Assembly (NCBI GenBank): GCA_964530525.1
Contig: CAZHBH010000003.1
Location: 5,354 to 69,353 of the forward strand
Length of the DNA: 64,000 nucleotides
Direction of reading: 5' to 3'
Source of the DNA: CAYNQN01 sp964530525
GTDB lineage: Bacteria; Actinomycetota; Acidimicrobiia; Acidimicrobiales; Acidimicrobilacustridaceae
Numbering within the stretch: position 1 is the first letter of the stretch; every line of letters begins with the position of its first letter. A model generated the notes under the pieces. The model made no database searches, was not told the DNA's origin, and saw only the letters and a program-made list of their open reading frames with translations. Of the stretch, positions 42,155-52,090 are shown in pieces. The position numbers and the translations under genes were made by a program.

Positions 42155-43789
42155 GTGCCCGACCGACACCCCATCACCGAGACCGAGGAGTGGACGGCCC
42201 TGGCCTCCCACCACGGAGAGATCTCCGAGGTGCACCTCCGCCAGCTCTTCGCCGACGATCCCAAGCGTGGCGACACGATGAACCTGGAGGTGGGCGACCT
42301 ATACCTCGACTACTCGAAGCACCGCCTCACGCACGAGACCCTCTCGCTGCTCGCGGCCGTCGCACGCAAGGCTGGTGTGGAGGAGCTGCGGGACGCGATG
42401 TTCCGGGGCGAGGAGATCAACCTCACCGAGCGCAGGGCCGTCCTGCACGTCGCGCTGCGCGCGCCCGCGGAGGAGGTGATCGAGGTAGAAGGCGTGAACG
42501 TCGTCCCGCAGGTGCACGCGGTGCTGGCCAAGATGCGCCGGTTCGCCGACAAGGTCCGTTCCGGCGAGTGGAGGGGCCACACCGGCAAGCGCATCCGCAC
42601 GGTGATCAACGTCGGGATCGGGGGTAGCGATCTCGGGCCCCACATGGCCTACGACGCCCTCGTCGACTTCAGCGACCGCGACATCGAGTGCCGCTTCGTG
42701 AGCAACGTCGACGGCAACGAGTTCTGGGAGCTCACGCACGACCTGGATCCCACCGAGACGCTGTTCGTGATCGCCTCCAAGACCTTCACGACGCTCGAGA
42801 CGATGACCAACGCCCACACGGCGCGCGACTGGGTGCTGGGCGCGGTGGGCGGCGACGAGACCGCGACGCAGAAGCACTTCGTGGCGGTCTCCACGAACGC
42901 CGGGGCGGTAGCGGAGTTCGGCATAGACACCGACAACATGTTCGAGTTCTGGGACTGGGTGGGCGGCCGCTACTCGTACGACTCGGCCATCGGGCTCTCG
43001 CTCATGATCGCCATCGGCTCCGACCGCTTCGACGAGATGCTCAGGGGGTTCCACCTGGTCGACGAGCACTTCCGGACTGCTCCGATCGAGCAGAACATGC
43101 CGATGCTCATGGGTCTCATCGGCGTCTGGTACAACAACCTGTTCGGAGCCCAGACGCTCGCCGTCCTTCCCTACAGCCACTACCTGGGTCGCCTCACCCC
43201 CTACTTCCAGCAGCTCTCCATGGAGAGCAACGGCAAGTCGGTGGATCGTGAGGGACGGCCGCTGGGCATGCAGTCCGGAGAGATCGTCTGGGGCCAGCCG
43301 GGCACCAACGGCCAGCACGCCTTCTACCAGCTGATCCACCAGGGAACGAAGCTCATCCCCGCCGACTTCATCGGGTTCGCCCGGTCACGCCACCAGGTGG
43401 GCGACCACCAGGACGTCTTCATGGCCAACTTCTTCGCCCAGCCCGAGGCTCTGGCGTTCGGCAAGACGGCAGAGGAGGTGGCCGCCGAGGGCGTGCCCGA
43501 GCACCAGGTGGCCGCCCGCACCTTCCCCGGCAACCGCCCCACCAGCTCGATCCTCATCTCCGAGCTGTCACCGTTCACGCTCGGCCAGCTGATCGCCCTC
43601 TACGAGCACAAGACCTTCACCCAGGGCGCGATCTGGAACATCGACAGCTTCGACCAGTGGGGGGTCGAGCTGGGCAAGAAGCTGGCGCAGGCGATCATCC
43701 CGCAGCTCACGGCCCCGGGGGAGCCCGACCTGGCCCACGACAGCTCGACCAACGCCCTCATCCGCAGGTATCGCGCGCTCAAGTCGTAG
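42155..43789 (+). CDS. pgi: Glucose-6-phosphate isomerase
   Basis: 544-aa enzyme interconverting glucose-6-P and fructose-6-P. Seen: [70 protein letters not shown] (catalytic His) and the C-terminal [14 protein letters not shown] (catalytic Lys). AAGGAG overlaps the end of the epimerase gene and is best spaced for the GTG at 42155 rather than the one at 42146. Confidence 0.97.
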   Translation: MPDRHPITETEEWTALASHHGEISEVHLRQLFADDPKRGDTMNLEVGDLYLDYSKHRLTHETLSLLAAVARKAGVEELRDAMFRGEEINLTERRAVLHVALRAPAEEVIEVEGVNVVPQVHAVLAKMRRFADKVRSGEWRGHTGKRIRTVINVGIGGSDLGPHMAYDALVDFSDRDIECRFVSNVDGNEFWELTHDLDPTETLFVIASKTFTTLETMTNAHTARDWVLGAVGGDETATQKHFVAVSTNAGAVAEFGIDTDNMFEFWDWVGGRYSYDSAIGLSLMIAIGSDRFDEMLRGFHLVDEHFRTAPIEQNMPMLMGLIGVWYNNLFGAQTLAVLPYSHYLGRLTPYFQQLSMESNGKSVDREGRPLGMQSGEIVWGQPGTNGQHAFYQLIHQGTKLIPADFIGFARSRHQVGDHQDVFMANFFAQPEALAFGKTAEEVAAEGVPEHQVAARTFPGNRPTSSILISELSPFTLGQLIALYEHKTFTQGAIWNIDSFDQWGVELGKKLAQAIIPQLTAPGEPDLAHDSSTNALIRRYRALKS

Positions 43790-43857
43790 TCGGGAGCGAG
43801 CGGAGCGCTCGTCTGGCAACAGGCGCCCCGTGCGCTCAGCCGTGGCAGGCTTCAGGC

Positions 43858-44640
43858 ATGAAGGTCTTCGGAATCGACATCGGCGGCACGGGGATCAAGG
43901 GCGGGGTCGTCGACACCAAGCGAGGTGTGCTCAAGAGCGACCGACTGCGCCTGCTCACGCCGCACCCCGCGAACCCCGACGACGTCGCAGAGGTCGTGCG
44001 GAAGCTGGTCAGCCACTTCGACTGGGACGGGCACGTGGGCTGCACCTACCCGGGCGTCGTCCAGAACGGCATCTCGCACACGGCGGCGAACCTCACCCCC
44101 GATTGGATAGGCCTCGACGTCGACGCGCTTTTCACGAAGGCCACCGGGTGTGATGTGACCGTCCTCAACGACGCCGACGCCGCGGGCCTGGCCGAGGTCC
44201 GATTCGGTGCTGCGGCGGGACATCGGGGGACGGTGCTCCTCCTCACCCTCGGCACCGGCATCGGGTCGGCGCTCATCGCCGACGGCCAGCTGGTGCGCAA
44301 CACCGAGCTCGGTCACATCAAGCTGCACGGCGACGACGCGGAGCGCTACGCCTCAGGTCTTGTGCGTGAGACGGAGAAGCTGGACTACCCAGAGTGGGCT
44401 GCGCGGCTCACCGAGTACCTGGAGCTGGTCGAGGGCCTGCTGTGGCCAGACCTGTTCATCCTCGGCGGCGGGATCAGCAAGAACTTCGACAAGTTCTCGT
44501 CACACCTGACGTGTCGTACACCTGTCGTGGCGGCCAAGCTCCACAACCTGGCGGGGATCGTCGGGGCTGCCATAGCCGCCGAGTCCGGCAAGCACCAGTC
44601 GTCCCACGACAAGGGAAAAGGCAAGGGCAAGGGCAAGTAG
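43858..44640 (+). CDS. ppgK: Polyphosphate glucokinase
   Basis: 260-aa ROK-type kinase that phosphorylates glucose with polyphosphate (or ATP). Seen: FGIDIGGTGIKGGVVDT, VLNDADAAGLAEVRFGAAAG, LLTLGTGIGSALIADGQLVR and NTELGHIKLHGDDAE, which match actinobacterial PpgK rather than plain Glk. The C-terminus ends in a Gly-Lys repeat (GKGKGKGK). Its product is the substrate of pgi 68 bp upstream. Confidence 0.93.
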   Translation: MKVFGIDIGGTGIKGGVVDTKRGVLKSDRLRLLTPHPANPDDVAEVVRKLVSHFDWDGHVGCTYPGVVQNGISHTAANLTPDWIGLDVDALFTKATGCDVTVLNDADAAGLAEVRFGAAAGHRGTVLLLTLGTGIGSALIADGQLVRNTELGHIKLHGDDAERYASGLVRETEKLDYPEWAARLTEYLELVEGLLWPDLFILGGGISKNFDKFSSHLTCRTPVVAAKLHNLAGIVGAAIAAESGKHQSSHDKGKGKGKGK

Positions 44641-44650
44641 AGCCGGGGCG

Positions 44651-45475
44651 CTACCAGCCCTTGAACTCGGGGGAGCGGCGCTCCACGAACGCCCGAACCC
44701 CTTCCTGCGCGTCCCGGGTGCCCATGACCAGCTCTTGGGCGAAGCCCTCCTCGTCGAAGGCCGTCTCTCGGCTCGACTCGAAGGATCGGTTCAGAAGCCA
44801 CTTCGTCATGGCGAGCGCCTTGGTCGGGGCTCCCGCCAAGCGTGCCGCGAGGTCGCGGGCCGTGGCCTGAAGATCCGCGGCGGGCACCACCTGGTTGGCG
44901 ATCCCGATCCTCTCGGCCTCCTGGGCGCTCACCTCGTCGCCCAGGAACATCAGCTCCTTGGCCTTGTGCAAGCCGACCAGGCGCGGGAGCAGGTAGGCAC
45001 CGCCGGCATCGGGGATGATCCCTCGTCGCACGAACACCTCGATGAGCCTGGCCGTGTCTGCCATCACCACCAGGTCGCTGGCCAGGACCAGCTGGGCGCC
45101 TCCTCCTGCTGCAGTGCCGTTCACCGCCGCGACCACCGGCTTGGCGCAGTCGAGTATGGATGCCGCCAGCCTCTGCCACCCGTGGCGGATCATGGCGGCC
45201 ACCTCCCCCAGCGACTTGTCGGGCGCACCCTCGGGCTGCTGTGGGCCGGGCTGGGGGGATCCGAGGGCAGCACCGGTGCAGAAGTGGCGGTCGCCGGCGC
45301 CGGTGAGCACCACAGCGCGCACGGAGAGGTCTTCGGACGCCCGCCCCAAGAGCTCGGTGAGCCGGTCCCGCCGGGCTGGATCCAGTGCGTTGCCGTGGTC
45401 GGGAGCGTTGATCGTGATGTGGGCGATCGAGTCCTCGACCTGCCAGGAGACCTGCTCGTCCAGGGGGTTGCTCAT
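44651..45475 (-). CDS. Enoyl-CoA hydratase/isomerase family protein
   Basis: 274-aa crotonase. Seen: INAPDHGNALDPARRDRL, LTGAGDRHFCTGAALG, AAVNGTAAGGGAQLVLASDL and EVFVRRGIIPDAGGAYLLPR (catalytic Glu and Gly region), then the typical C-terminal FAQELVMGTRDAQEGVRAF. It is convergent with ppgK, 10 bp apart, with ATG start. Nothing nearby indicates the pathway. Confidence 0.9.
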   Translation of the reverse strand: MSNPLDEQVSWQVEDSIAHITINAPDHGNALDPARRDRLTELLGRASEDLSVRAVVLTGAGDRHFCTGAALGSPQPGPQQPEGAPDKSLGEVAAMIRHGWQRLAASILDCAKPVVAAVNGTAAGGGAQLVLASDLVVMADTARLIEVFVRRGIIPDAGGAYLLPRLVGLHKAKELMFLGDEVSAQEAERIGIANQVVPAADLQATARDLAARLAGAPTKALAMTKWLLNRSFESSRETAFDEEGFAQELVMGTRDAQEGVRAFVERRSPEFKGW

Positions 45476-45609
45476 GGGGGAGACCTTGACACAGGGCGAC
45501 GCGTCGGCCAAGAATGCAGTCACCGCGTGACAAAGGACACACCGATCCGACCCTCCAGGAGGGAACCGGAGGTGTCCTGCGAACAACACGGGGGGATATC
45601 GGGGGGTTG

Positions 45610-45641
45610 AACTGGGACAGGCTGGGGGGCCTGTCCCAGTT
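45610..45641. terminator. Strong hairpin between crotonase and VanW genes
   Basis: Perfect 12-bp stem AACTGGGACAGG/CCTGTCCCAGTT with an 8-nt loop. It lies beyond the end of the minus-strand VanW gene and so probably ends its transcript; there is no U-run. Confidence 0.55.
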
Positions 45642-45715
45642 CGCGCTTGCGACCTCTGGGACCTGGAGCTGAAGCGGGCGTCAGCCCCGCCCCCGGGGCC
45701 CGGTTCAAACCAGCG

Positions 45716-47383
45716 TCAGCACAGGACCCCTTCGGCGGGTTGGTAGAGAGCCGAGAAGTAGTCGGTCTCGCTGTGCCCGTCGTTCAGCCAGGTGCGGGTC
45801 CGCTCGGTCCTCACCCTGGTGCACGCTCCGGCGGGCGACTCGCTCTGGCCGGTCTGCTCGCCGGTCACCCAAGGGGAGGAGTACAGGGTCACGGTTATGG
45901 AGGTGCCCGTGTACGTCGGCCAGAGCAGGACCCCGAACGGCGTGTTGTTGGTGATCTTCAGATCCGGCGCGGGGTACGACAGGGTGGCCTCCCGGCCGTA
46001 CGGGTAGCGGGAGATGTAGATCGTGTGGGCCATGTACTCCGGGATCTCCAGGCCGGCGAAGAAGGCGGCGTTGAAGGCGGTGGTGGCGAACTGCGACACT
46101 CCGCCCCCGACGTCGGTCGTGAACTCGCCGGCGTAGATGACGCCGGCTTCGGCGAAGCCCTTGGATGTGGTGCGCCTGCCGACGTGCTCGTTTATCGAGA
46201 ACGTCTCGCCCGGCGCTATGACCGCTCCCCGCACCAGGTCGGCCATGCGGTGGATGTTCTCAACCCTCGACTCGCAGCAGGCGTGGTTCGTGGTGAAGCT
46301 GGCTATCGGCTCGACGATCTTCATCGACTCGGCCCACGCCGCGTCGTGGACGGGTGGCACGGCCGTGAGGTCCAGCCGCACCGAGGTCTGGCCCCCCTCG
46401 AGGGCTGTGATGATCCGATCTGCCGAATCGGGGGCACAGCATCCGGTGCCGTCGGATCCTGGCGTGTACGACACCGTCCCGTCAGAGGCCACCTGCCAGC
46501 TCAGCTGCACCGCCGGCGTCCCGACGTCACCCATGTCCTCGGCGAGCGTCGTCCTGATGGCAACGGGGTCGAGCGACAGCCTCAGATCGCCCGTCCCGGT
46601 CGGTACGGCCCTGGCCCACGATCGCAGGGTGCCCGCTGCGATCGTCGCGGACGAGCCGTCCAGGGAGACCTCGAGGTCACGGCTCAGCAGCTCGTTGGCC
46701 CGGGTCGCCAGCTCGCTCGCCGCCGAGTCGGGAGCCGTGGGGGCCATCGGAACCGGGGAGAGCTCGACGTGGATGGTGGGTCGATCACCCGACGACCCCC
46801 GCCGGAGGCCTTGCGCGATCTGCTCACCCAGGTCGCGCAGGTCGATTCCCTGCCCCCCCTCGCCAGCCACGGGCACCAGCTCGCCCTCCTCCTCGGCGAT
46901 CGAGGGCTCGACCGGAGGGGTCAGGTTCGCCGCGACCAGCTCGGCCGTTGCGGCTTCCAGCGCCGACTGGTTGGTGTCGTAGACCGGGTCCACCTCGTGG
47001 TGGCGGAGGGTCGAACCCAGCCATCCGAACGGCCGTACCAGGAAGCTCTCGTCGCGGCCCGCCCCCATCGCTGCGGCCACGGTGGCCGCTACGTCCATAT
47101 CCATCCCCAGCTCGCCGGCAGTCGAGCGCAGAGAAGCTGCCGGGGTCACGATCTCCACCTGCTGGCGGGCAGCCTCGCCTGCCAGGCGTTCGACCGTCGT
47201 TCGAAGCTCGTCCTCGGTGAGCCCTCCCACCGGCTCACCATCGACGTCGACGTTGCGCATCACCTGGCCGGAGTGAGCGGCGCTGTCGATCGCCCACGCC
47301 CCGAAGAGGACCACGAGCACCGCCCCCACGACCGCGATCGCGACGATCAGCGTGTTGCGAAGCGATGCGGGCACGCCGACCAC
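45716..47383 (-). CDS. VanW-domain envelope protein with peptidoglycan-binding repeats
   Basis: 555-aa protein. It has one N-terminal membrane helix (residues about 12-32) and an extracellular remainder. Two PG_binding_4-like repeats occupy residues about 45-330. The VanW domain (residues about 360-520) shows NIHRMADLVRGAVIAPGETFS, GFAEAGVIYAGEF, VGGGVSQFATTAFNAAFFAG and YPAPDLKITNNTPFGVLL. Paired cysteines (GCCAPDS, HACCESR) may form disulfides. The VanW role is unsettled; there are no other vancomycin-type genes here. Confidence 0.88.
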   Translation of the reverse strand: MVGVPASLRNTLIVAIAVVGAVLVVLFGAWAIDSAAHSGQVMRNVDVDGEPVGGLTEDELRTTVERLAGEAARQQVEIVTPAASLRSTAGELGMDMDVAATVAAAMGAGRDESFLVRPFGWLGSTLRHHEVDPVYDTNQSALEAATAELVAANLTPPVEPSIAEEEGELVPVAGEGGQGIDLRDLGEQIAQGLRRGSSGDRPTIHVELSPVPMAPTAPDSAASELATRANELLSRDLEVSLDGSSATIAAGTLRSWARAVPTGTGDLRLSLDPVAIRTTLAEDMGDVGTPAVQLSWQVASDGTVSYTPGSDGTGCCAPDSADRIITALEGGQTSVRLDLTAVPPVHDAAWAESMKIVEPIASFTTNHACCESRVENIHRMADLVRGAVIAPGETFSINEHVGRRTTSKGFAEAGVIYAGEFTTDVGGGVSQFATTAFNAAFFAGLEIPEYMAHTIYISRYPYGREATLSYPAPDLKITNNTPFGVLLWPTYTGTSITVTLYSSPWVTGEQTGQSESPAGACTRVRTERTRTWLNDGHSETDYFSALYQPAEGVLC

Positions 47384-47443
47384 GATGGCATGTCGGGGGC
47401 TTCGCTGCTGTTCATGCAGGCCCGTGATGGCCCGTACTGGACC

Positions 47444-49051
47444 TCAGCTGACGTTGCGGCGGGCGAGGCGCTCCCGGATGAGCGCCCTTCGTCGTTGCAG
47501 GTCGCGGTAGGTGAGTCGTCTCGTGGTCCTGTCCACGCCGAGGCTGTCCTTGAAGCCGGTCAGGTCCACCTCGTGCTCTCGGGGGTCGATGCCGATCTCG
47601 GTGCTGATGCGTTCGCCGTGGGTCTGCGCGAAGTACACGGAGATGTTGGTGATCTCCGCGAACAGGTCGAGGTTGGGGGCCAAGGCCGCTATCGCACCGT
47701 CGAGGAACACCAGGTTCTTGATGAACAGCATCAGCTCCTTCGGGAGTCGCGCCCCGTAGGCCAGGAGCTGCTTGGTGGTCCTCTGCATCTCTCCCACCAG
47801 CTCGTCGGCGCTCATGGTGGTGGGGTCCACCGGCGGGCGGTCGAGACCCAGGTCTCGGGCTACTGCCTCCAGATCCGTGTCGGGGGGCAGGGCCCCGAGG
47901 TCGCGCAGCGCGGCGAGCTGCATGGGCACGTCGTTCATGGTCCCGCCGACCATGAGGCGGAGGAAGGCGAGGCGTTGGGTGTCGTCCATGCGCCCGGTGA
48001 TCCCGAAGTCGAGCAGAGCCACCCGGTTGTCGGGGAGGACGAAGAGGTTTCCGGCGTGGAGGTCGCCGTGGAAGACGCCTTCGATGATTGCTCCCTCCAA
48101 GAACCCGATCATCCCGGTGCGCACCACCGCCTCGGTGTCGAGGTCCACCGCTCGCATCCGCTCCACGTCGTAGAAGGCGAAGCCCTCCAACCTCTCCATC
48201 ACCAGCACCCTGGGCGACACGAGCCTGGGATGGGGACGAGGCACCACGAAGCTCCGCTGGCCCAGGACCGCCAGAGCCTTCGCCACCGCCAGCATGTTGT
48301 CGGCTTCAAGGCGGAAGTCCAGCTCCTCCACGATGGTCTCCGCGAACAGCTCCACGAGCGCCGGGGGGTTGGCCAGCGATGCCACCGGGATGCGGCCCAC
48401 GAGGAGGGGGGCCAGCCACGCCAGGACGGCCAGGTCGTCACGGACCAAGCGGCTCACCGAGGGTCGTTGCACCTTCACCACCACGTCTTCACCGGTCCGC
48501 AGCCGCGCCCGGTGGACCTGGGCGATGGAAGCGGCGGCCAGCGGAGCACGTTCGAAGCTCTCGAACACCTCGCCGAGGGGGGCGCCGAGCTCCGCTTCGA
48601 CGACGGCTCGCACGTCGTCGAACGGCTCCGCCGGCACCTTGTCGCGCAGCCCCTGGAACTCCACGACCACGTCCGGGGGGAAGAGCCCCTCGCCGGCGCT
48701 GATGATCTGCCCCAGCTTGATGTAGGTGGGACCTAGCCGCTCCGCAGCCACCCTCAAGCGGTGGCAGAGGTCCCGGGTGGAGCTCCAGCCACGGGGGTGC
48801 GTCCCGTTCCGGGCCTTCCTCCTGCCCCAGAGCCACCAACCCGCCAGCGCCCTCCCGAGCTGCCAGAGGGTCGTGAAGATCCTGCTGCCCGGTGGGAGAG
48901 TCCTCGGCGTGCTCAGCTCCACCGCCTGGCGGTCGGTGACCCAGCGCACCGTGGGCACGGATCGCCTCCAGGAGAGGGCCTCGGGCTCGACCAGCCAGGG
49001 TGGCTCGTCGCTGAAGGTGCCGTGGGCGAGGTCGGGCGGGGACGGTCCCAT
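47444..49051 (-). CDS. ABC1/UbiB-like (AarF/ADCK) atypical kinase
   Basis: 535-aa member of the UbiB family. Seen: LGPTYIKLGQIIS (KxGQ motif), AAASIAQVHRARL (A-rich loop replacing the P-loop), VVVKVQRPSV (Lys), EELDFRLEADN (ExD), GVFHGDLHAGNLFV (catalytic loop) and LLDFGITGRMD (metal Asp). Members act as ATPases supporting quinone or lipid biosynthesis. The ATG overlaps the cysQ-like stop by one base pair of codons, so translation is coupled. Confidence 0.92.
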   Translation of the reverse strand: MGPSPPDLAHGTFSDEPPWLVEPEALSWRRSVPTVRWVTDRQAVELSTPRTLPPGSRIFTTLWQLGRALAGWWLWGRRKARNGTHPRGWSSTRDLCHRLRVAAERLGPTYIKLGQIISAGEGLFPPDVVVEFQGLRDKVPAEPFDDVRAVVEAELGAPLGEVFESFERAPLAAASIAQVHRARLRTGEDVVVKVQRPSVSRLVRDDLAVLAWLAPLLVGRIPVASLANPPALVELFAETIVEELDFRLEADNMLAVAKALAVLGQRSFVVPRPHPRLVSPRVLVMERLEGFAFYDVERMRAVDLDTEAVVRTGMIGFLEGAIIEGVFHGDLHAGNLFVLPDNRVALLDFGITGRMDDTQRLAFLRLMVGGTMNDVPMQLAALRDLGALPPDTDLEAVARDLGLDRPPVDPTTMSADELVGEMQRTTKQLLAYGARLPKELMLFIKNLVFLDGAIAALAPNLDLFAEITNISVYFAQTHGERISTEIGIDPREHEVDLTGFKDSLGVDRTTRRLTYRDLQRRRALIRERLARRNVS

Positions 49052-49830
49052 CACGGGAGCTGCTTCAGGGCCTCTAGCGTCGCGCGAGCCAGCTCTGGTC
49101 GGCAGATGACGAGATCGGGGAGGTAGGGGTCCGGGTTGTTGTAAGCGAGCGGGCTCCCGTCCAGCCTGGAGCAGTGGCAACCAGCGGCCAGGGCCACGGC
49201 CACCGGGGCACACGAGTCCCACTCGTACTGGCCCCCGGCGTGCAGGTAGATGTCCACTTCCCCTCGCACCACGGCCATCGCCTTGGCTCCCGCAGAGCCC
49301 ATGGGCACCAGCTCTGCCCCGAGGGCTTCGGCGACGTGGGTGGCAGCGGCGGGGGGTCGGCTGCGCGAGACCGCCATTCGGACCCGGTTGCCGTGCGCGG
49401 GAGGGAGCGATGGAGGGTCCTCGGTCGACAGCACCGTGCCGAGCGCCGGTAGGGCAACCGCTCCCACGACCGGGGCCCCGCCTATCGCGAGCGCCACGTG
49501 GACGGCCCAGTCGTCACGTCCTGCTTCGCCGTACTCCCTCGTGCCGTCGAGGGGGTCGACGATCCAGACGCGGGCCTTGGCCAGGCGGGCCTCCGTGTCG
49601 GCCGTCTCCTCCGAGAGCACGCCGTCGTCGGGGACCCGCTCGGCCAGGGCCCCGAGGATCAGATCGTCCGAGCGCCTGTCTCCTGCGTCTCGCAGCTCGG
49701 TGGCCTCCAGCGCGGGGCGAGAGGAGGGATCCCCCAGCCCCCTGCGCATCTCAACCAGGAGCTCGCCGGCCCTCCGGGCCAGCTCTCGAGCCAGGGCGTG
49801 GTCGGGTTCTGTTGCACGGGTTGGGGCCAA
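49051..49830 (-). CDS. cysQ: 3'(2'),5'-bisphosphate nucleotidase (CysQ, inositol monophosphatase fold)
   Basis: 259-aa Mg-dependent phosphatase that removes PAP/PAPS made by sulfate assimilation. Metal motifs: LSEETADT, WIVDPLDGTREY and QYEWDSCAPVAVALAAG. The TTG at 49830 is the best start; no ATG or GTG is close. It is divergent from cysDNC with an 84-bp gap, so sulfate genes face each other across one control region. Confidence 0.9.
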   Translation of the reverse strand: MAPTRATEPDHALARELARRAGELLVEMRRGLGDPSSRPALEATELRDAGDRRSDDLILGALAERVPDDGVLSEETADTEARLAKARVWIVDPLDGTREYGEAGRDDWAVHVALAIGGAPVVGAVALPALGTVLSTEDPPSLPPAHGNRVRMAVSRSRPPAAATHVAEALGAELVPMGSAGAKAMAVVRGEVDIYLHAGGQYEWDSCAPVAVALAAGCHCSRLDGSPLAYNNPDPYLPDLVICRPELARATLEALKQLP

Positions 49831-49914
49831 GGCGATCGTGGGCCTATTCTTTACCGGAATTGTCGGGATTCGGACCTCTCACGGCCGTACCCTACGTCGC
49901 CAGAAAGCGAGCCG
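49831..49914. promoter_or_regulatory. Control region between cysQ and cysDNC
   Basis: Weak promoter towards cysD: TTGGGG (49821-49826), 18 bp, TATTCT (49845-49850). Next comes a repeated ACCGGAATTGTCGGGATTCGG stretch (imperfect CGGAATT/CGGGATT direct repeat) that could bind a sulfur-responsive regulator. Tentative. Confidence 0.35.
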
Positions 49915-50820
49915 ATGGACTACGAGCTGACTCACCTCGCCACCCTCGAGGCGGAGTCGATCCACATCATCCGCGAGGTCGCCGCCGAGTTCGAGCGGCC
50001 CGTGCTCCTCTTCTCGGGAGGCAAGGACTCGGTGGTGATGCTCCACCTGGCCATGAAGGCCTTCCGTCCGAGCCGGCTCCCGTTCCCGGTGATGCACGTG
50101 GACACGGGGCACAACTTCGACGAGGTCATCGAGTTCCGCGATCGCGTCGTGGCGGAGCACGGCGTGAACCTGGTCGTCGCCAGCGTGGAGGAGTCGATCC
50201 GCCAGGGCAAGGTCGTGGACGAGACGGGGCCCCGAGCGAGCCGCAACCGGCTGCAGATCACGACCCTCCTCGATGCGATCACCGACAACGGGTTCGACGC
50301 GGTCTTCGGCGGGGGCCGGCGCGACGAGGAGAAGGCCAGGGCCAAGGAGCGCGTCTTCTCGTTTCGAGACGAGTTCGGCCAGTGGGACCCCAAGAACCAG
50401 CGACCCGAGCTGTGGAGCCTCTACAACGGCCGCCACCGCCAGGGCGAGCACATCAGGGTGTTCCCCCTGTCGAACTGGACCGAGCTCGACATATGGCAGT
50501 ACGTGGAATCAGAGGCGATCGAGCTGCCCGCCATCTACTACGCGCATCGAAGGAAGGTGTTCCGTCGTGACGGGATGCTGTTGGCTGTCACCCCCTACGT
50601 CACGCTGGCCGAGGACGAGGAGCCGTTCGAGGAGCTCGTCAGGTACCGCACCGTGGGCGACGCCAGCTGCACCGGGGCCGTGGAGTCGGCCGCGGCGGAC
50701 GCGGCGGCCGTGATCATGGAGGTCGCCTCCACCCGCATCACCGAGCGCGGTGCAACCCGCGCGGACGACCGCTTCTCGGAAGCGGCCATGGAGGATCGCA
50801 AGAAGGAGGGCTACTTCTGA
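49915..50820 (+). CDS. cysD: Sulfate adenylyltransferase subunit 2
   Basis: 301-aa PP-loop ATP sulfurylase subunit that makes APS from sulfate. PP-motif LFSGGKDSVVMLHLA near residue 35; VMHVDTGHNFDEVIEFRD; GGGRRDEEKARAKER; and the C-terminal RYRTVGDASCTGA and DRKKEGYF. First gene of cysDNC; the stop overlaps the cysN ATG (TGATG). Confidence 0.97.
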   Translation: MDYELTHLATLEAESIHIIREVAAEFERPVLLFSGGKDSVVMLHLAMKAFRPSRLPFPVMHVDTGHNFDEVIEFRDRVVAEHGVNLVVASVEESIRQGKVVDETGPRASRNRLQITTLLDAITDNGFDAVFGGGRRDEEKARAKERVFSFRDEFGQWDPKNQRPELWSLYNGRHRQGEHIRVFPLSNWTELDIWQYVESEAIELPAIYYAHRRKVFRRDGMLLAVTPYVTLAEDEEPFEELVRYRTVGDASCTGAVESAAADAAAVIMEVASTRITERGATRADDRFSEAAMEDRKKEGYF

Positions 50821-52079
50821 TGAGCGAGCTTCTTCGACTTGCCACGGCGGGCTCGGTCGACGACGGGAAGTCGACCCTCATAGGGCGCCTGCTCTACGAC
50901 AGCAAGGCCATCTTCGAGGATCAGCTCGAGGCGGTGGAGCGGACCAGTCGCCAGCGAGGGGACGAGTACACGAACCTGGCTCTGCTCACCGATGGACTCC
51001 GTGCCGAGCGTGAGCAGGGCATCACGATCGATGTCGCCTACCGCTACTTCGCCACCCCCCGGCGCAAGTTCATAATCGCCGACACCCCGGGGCACCTCCA
51101 GTACACCCGCAACATGGTGACGGGCTGCTCCACCGCCGACCTCGCGCTGATCCTGGTGGACGCCCGCAACGGCATCGTCGAGCAGTCGAGGCGCCACGCC
51201 TTCCTCGCCTCGCTCCTGCGGGTGCCCCACCTGGTGCTCTGCGTGAACAAGATGGACCTCGTCGACTACGACCAGTCGGTCTTCGAGTCGATCAAGGAGG
51301 AGTTCAGGGCCTTCGCCACGAAGCTCGACGTCGCCGACCTGGCGTTCATACCGGTGTCGGCGCTGAACGGCGACAACATCGTGCACCGGTCGGAGAACAT
51401 GGACTGGTACGAGGGCACGTCGCTCCTGCACCACCTCGAAGAGGTGTTCATCGCCTCCGACCGGAACCTCATCGACGCCCGCTTCCCGGTGCAGTACGTG
51501 CTGCGTCCCATGAGCGGCGCCCACCACGACTACCGCGGCTACGCGGGCACGATCGTGGGGGGAGTGCTCAAGGTCGGCGACGAGGTCCTCGTGCTCCCTT
51601 CGGGTTTCACCACCACGATCACAGGCATCGAGACGCCGGCGGGCTCTGCCCAGGAGGCGTTCGCCCCGATGTCCGTCGCCGTGACGCTCGCCGACGACAT
51701 CGACATCAGTCGCGGCGACATGATCTGCCGGCCGCACAACCGGCCTTCGGTCGGACAGGACGTGGACGCCATGGTGTGCTGGATGACCGAGCAGTCGCAG
51801 CTCCGCACGGGAGCCAAGCTCGCCATCAAGCACACGACGCGCTCCGCTCGGGCTCTGGTGAAGGACCTCCACTACCGGCTCGACGTCAACACCCTGCACC
51901 GAGACCACGACGCAGAGAGCCTCGGGCTGAACGAGATCGGCCGCGTGAGCATGCGCACGACGGTTCCGCTGTTCTTCGACGAGTACCGCCGCAACCGCGA
52001 GACCGGGAGCTTCGTGCTCATCGACGAGACGACGAACAACACCGTCGGCGCCGGGATGATCACCGGCCCCACCCAGTAG
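50820..52079 (+). CDS. cysN: Sulfate adenylyltransferase subunit 1 (GTPase)
   Basis: 419-aa EF-Tu-like GTPase that drives APS formation with CysD. G1 GSVDDGKST (residues 11-19), EREQGITIDVAYRYF (G2), DTPGHLQYTRNM (G3) and VNKMDLVDY (G4). It ends after the EF-Tu-like beta domains, without a fused APS kinase; CysC is encoded separately 11 bp downstream. Confidence 0.97.
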   Translation: MSELLRLATAGSVDDGKSTLIGRLLYDSKAIFEDQLEAVERTSRQRGDEYTNLALLTDGLRAEREQGITIDVAYRYFATPRRKFIIADTPGHLQYTRNMVTGCSTADLALILVDARNGIVEQSRRHAFLASLLRVPHLVLCVNKMDLVDYDQSVFESIKEEFRAFATKLDVADLAFIPVSALNGDNIVHRSENMDWYEGTSLLHHLEEVFIASDRNLIDARFPVQYVLRPMSGAHHDYRGYAGTIVGGVLKVGDEVLVLPSGFTTTITGIETPAGSAQEAFAPMSVAVTLADDIDISRGDMICRPHNRPSVGQDVDAMVCWMTEQSQLRTGAKLAIKHTTRSARALVKDLHYRLDVNTLHRDHDAESLGLNEIGRVSMRTTVPLFFDEYRRNRETGSFVLIDETTNNTVGAGMITGPTQ

Positions 52080-52090
52080 CGAGCGACGAG

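Noticed and set aside
45647..48736. A plus-strand open frame of more than 1000 codons
   Set aside because: It is the antisense shadow of the VanW and UbiB-like genes, with the amino-acid bias (Arg, Gly, His, Val) typical of GC-rich antisense frames.
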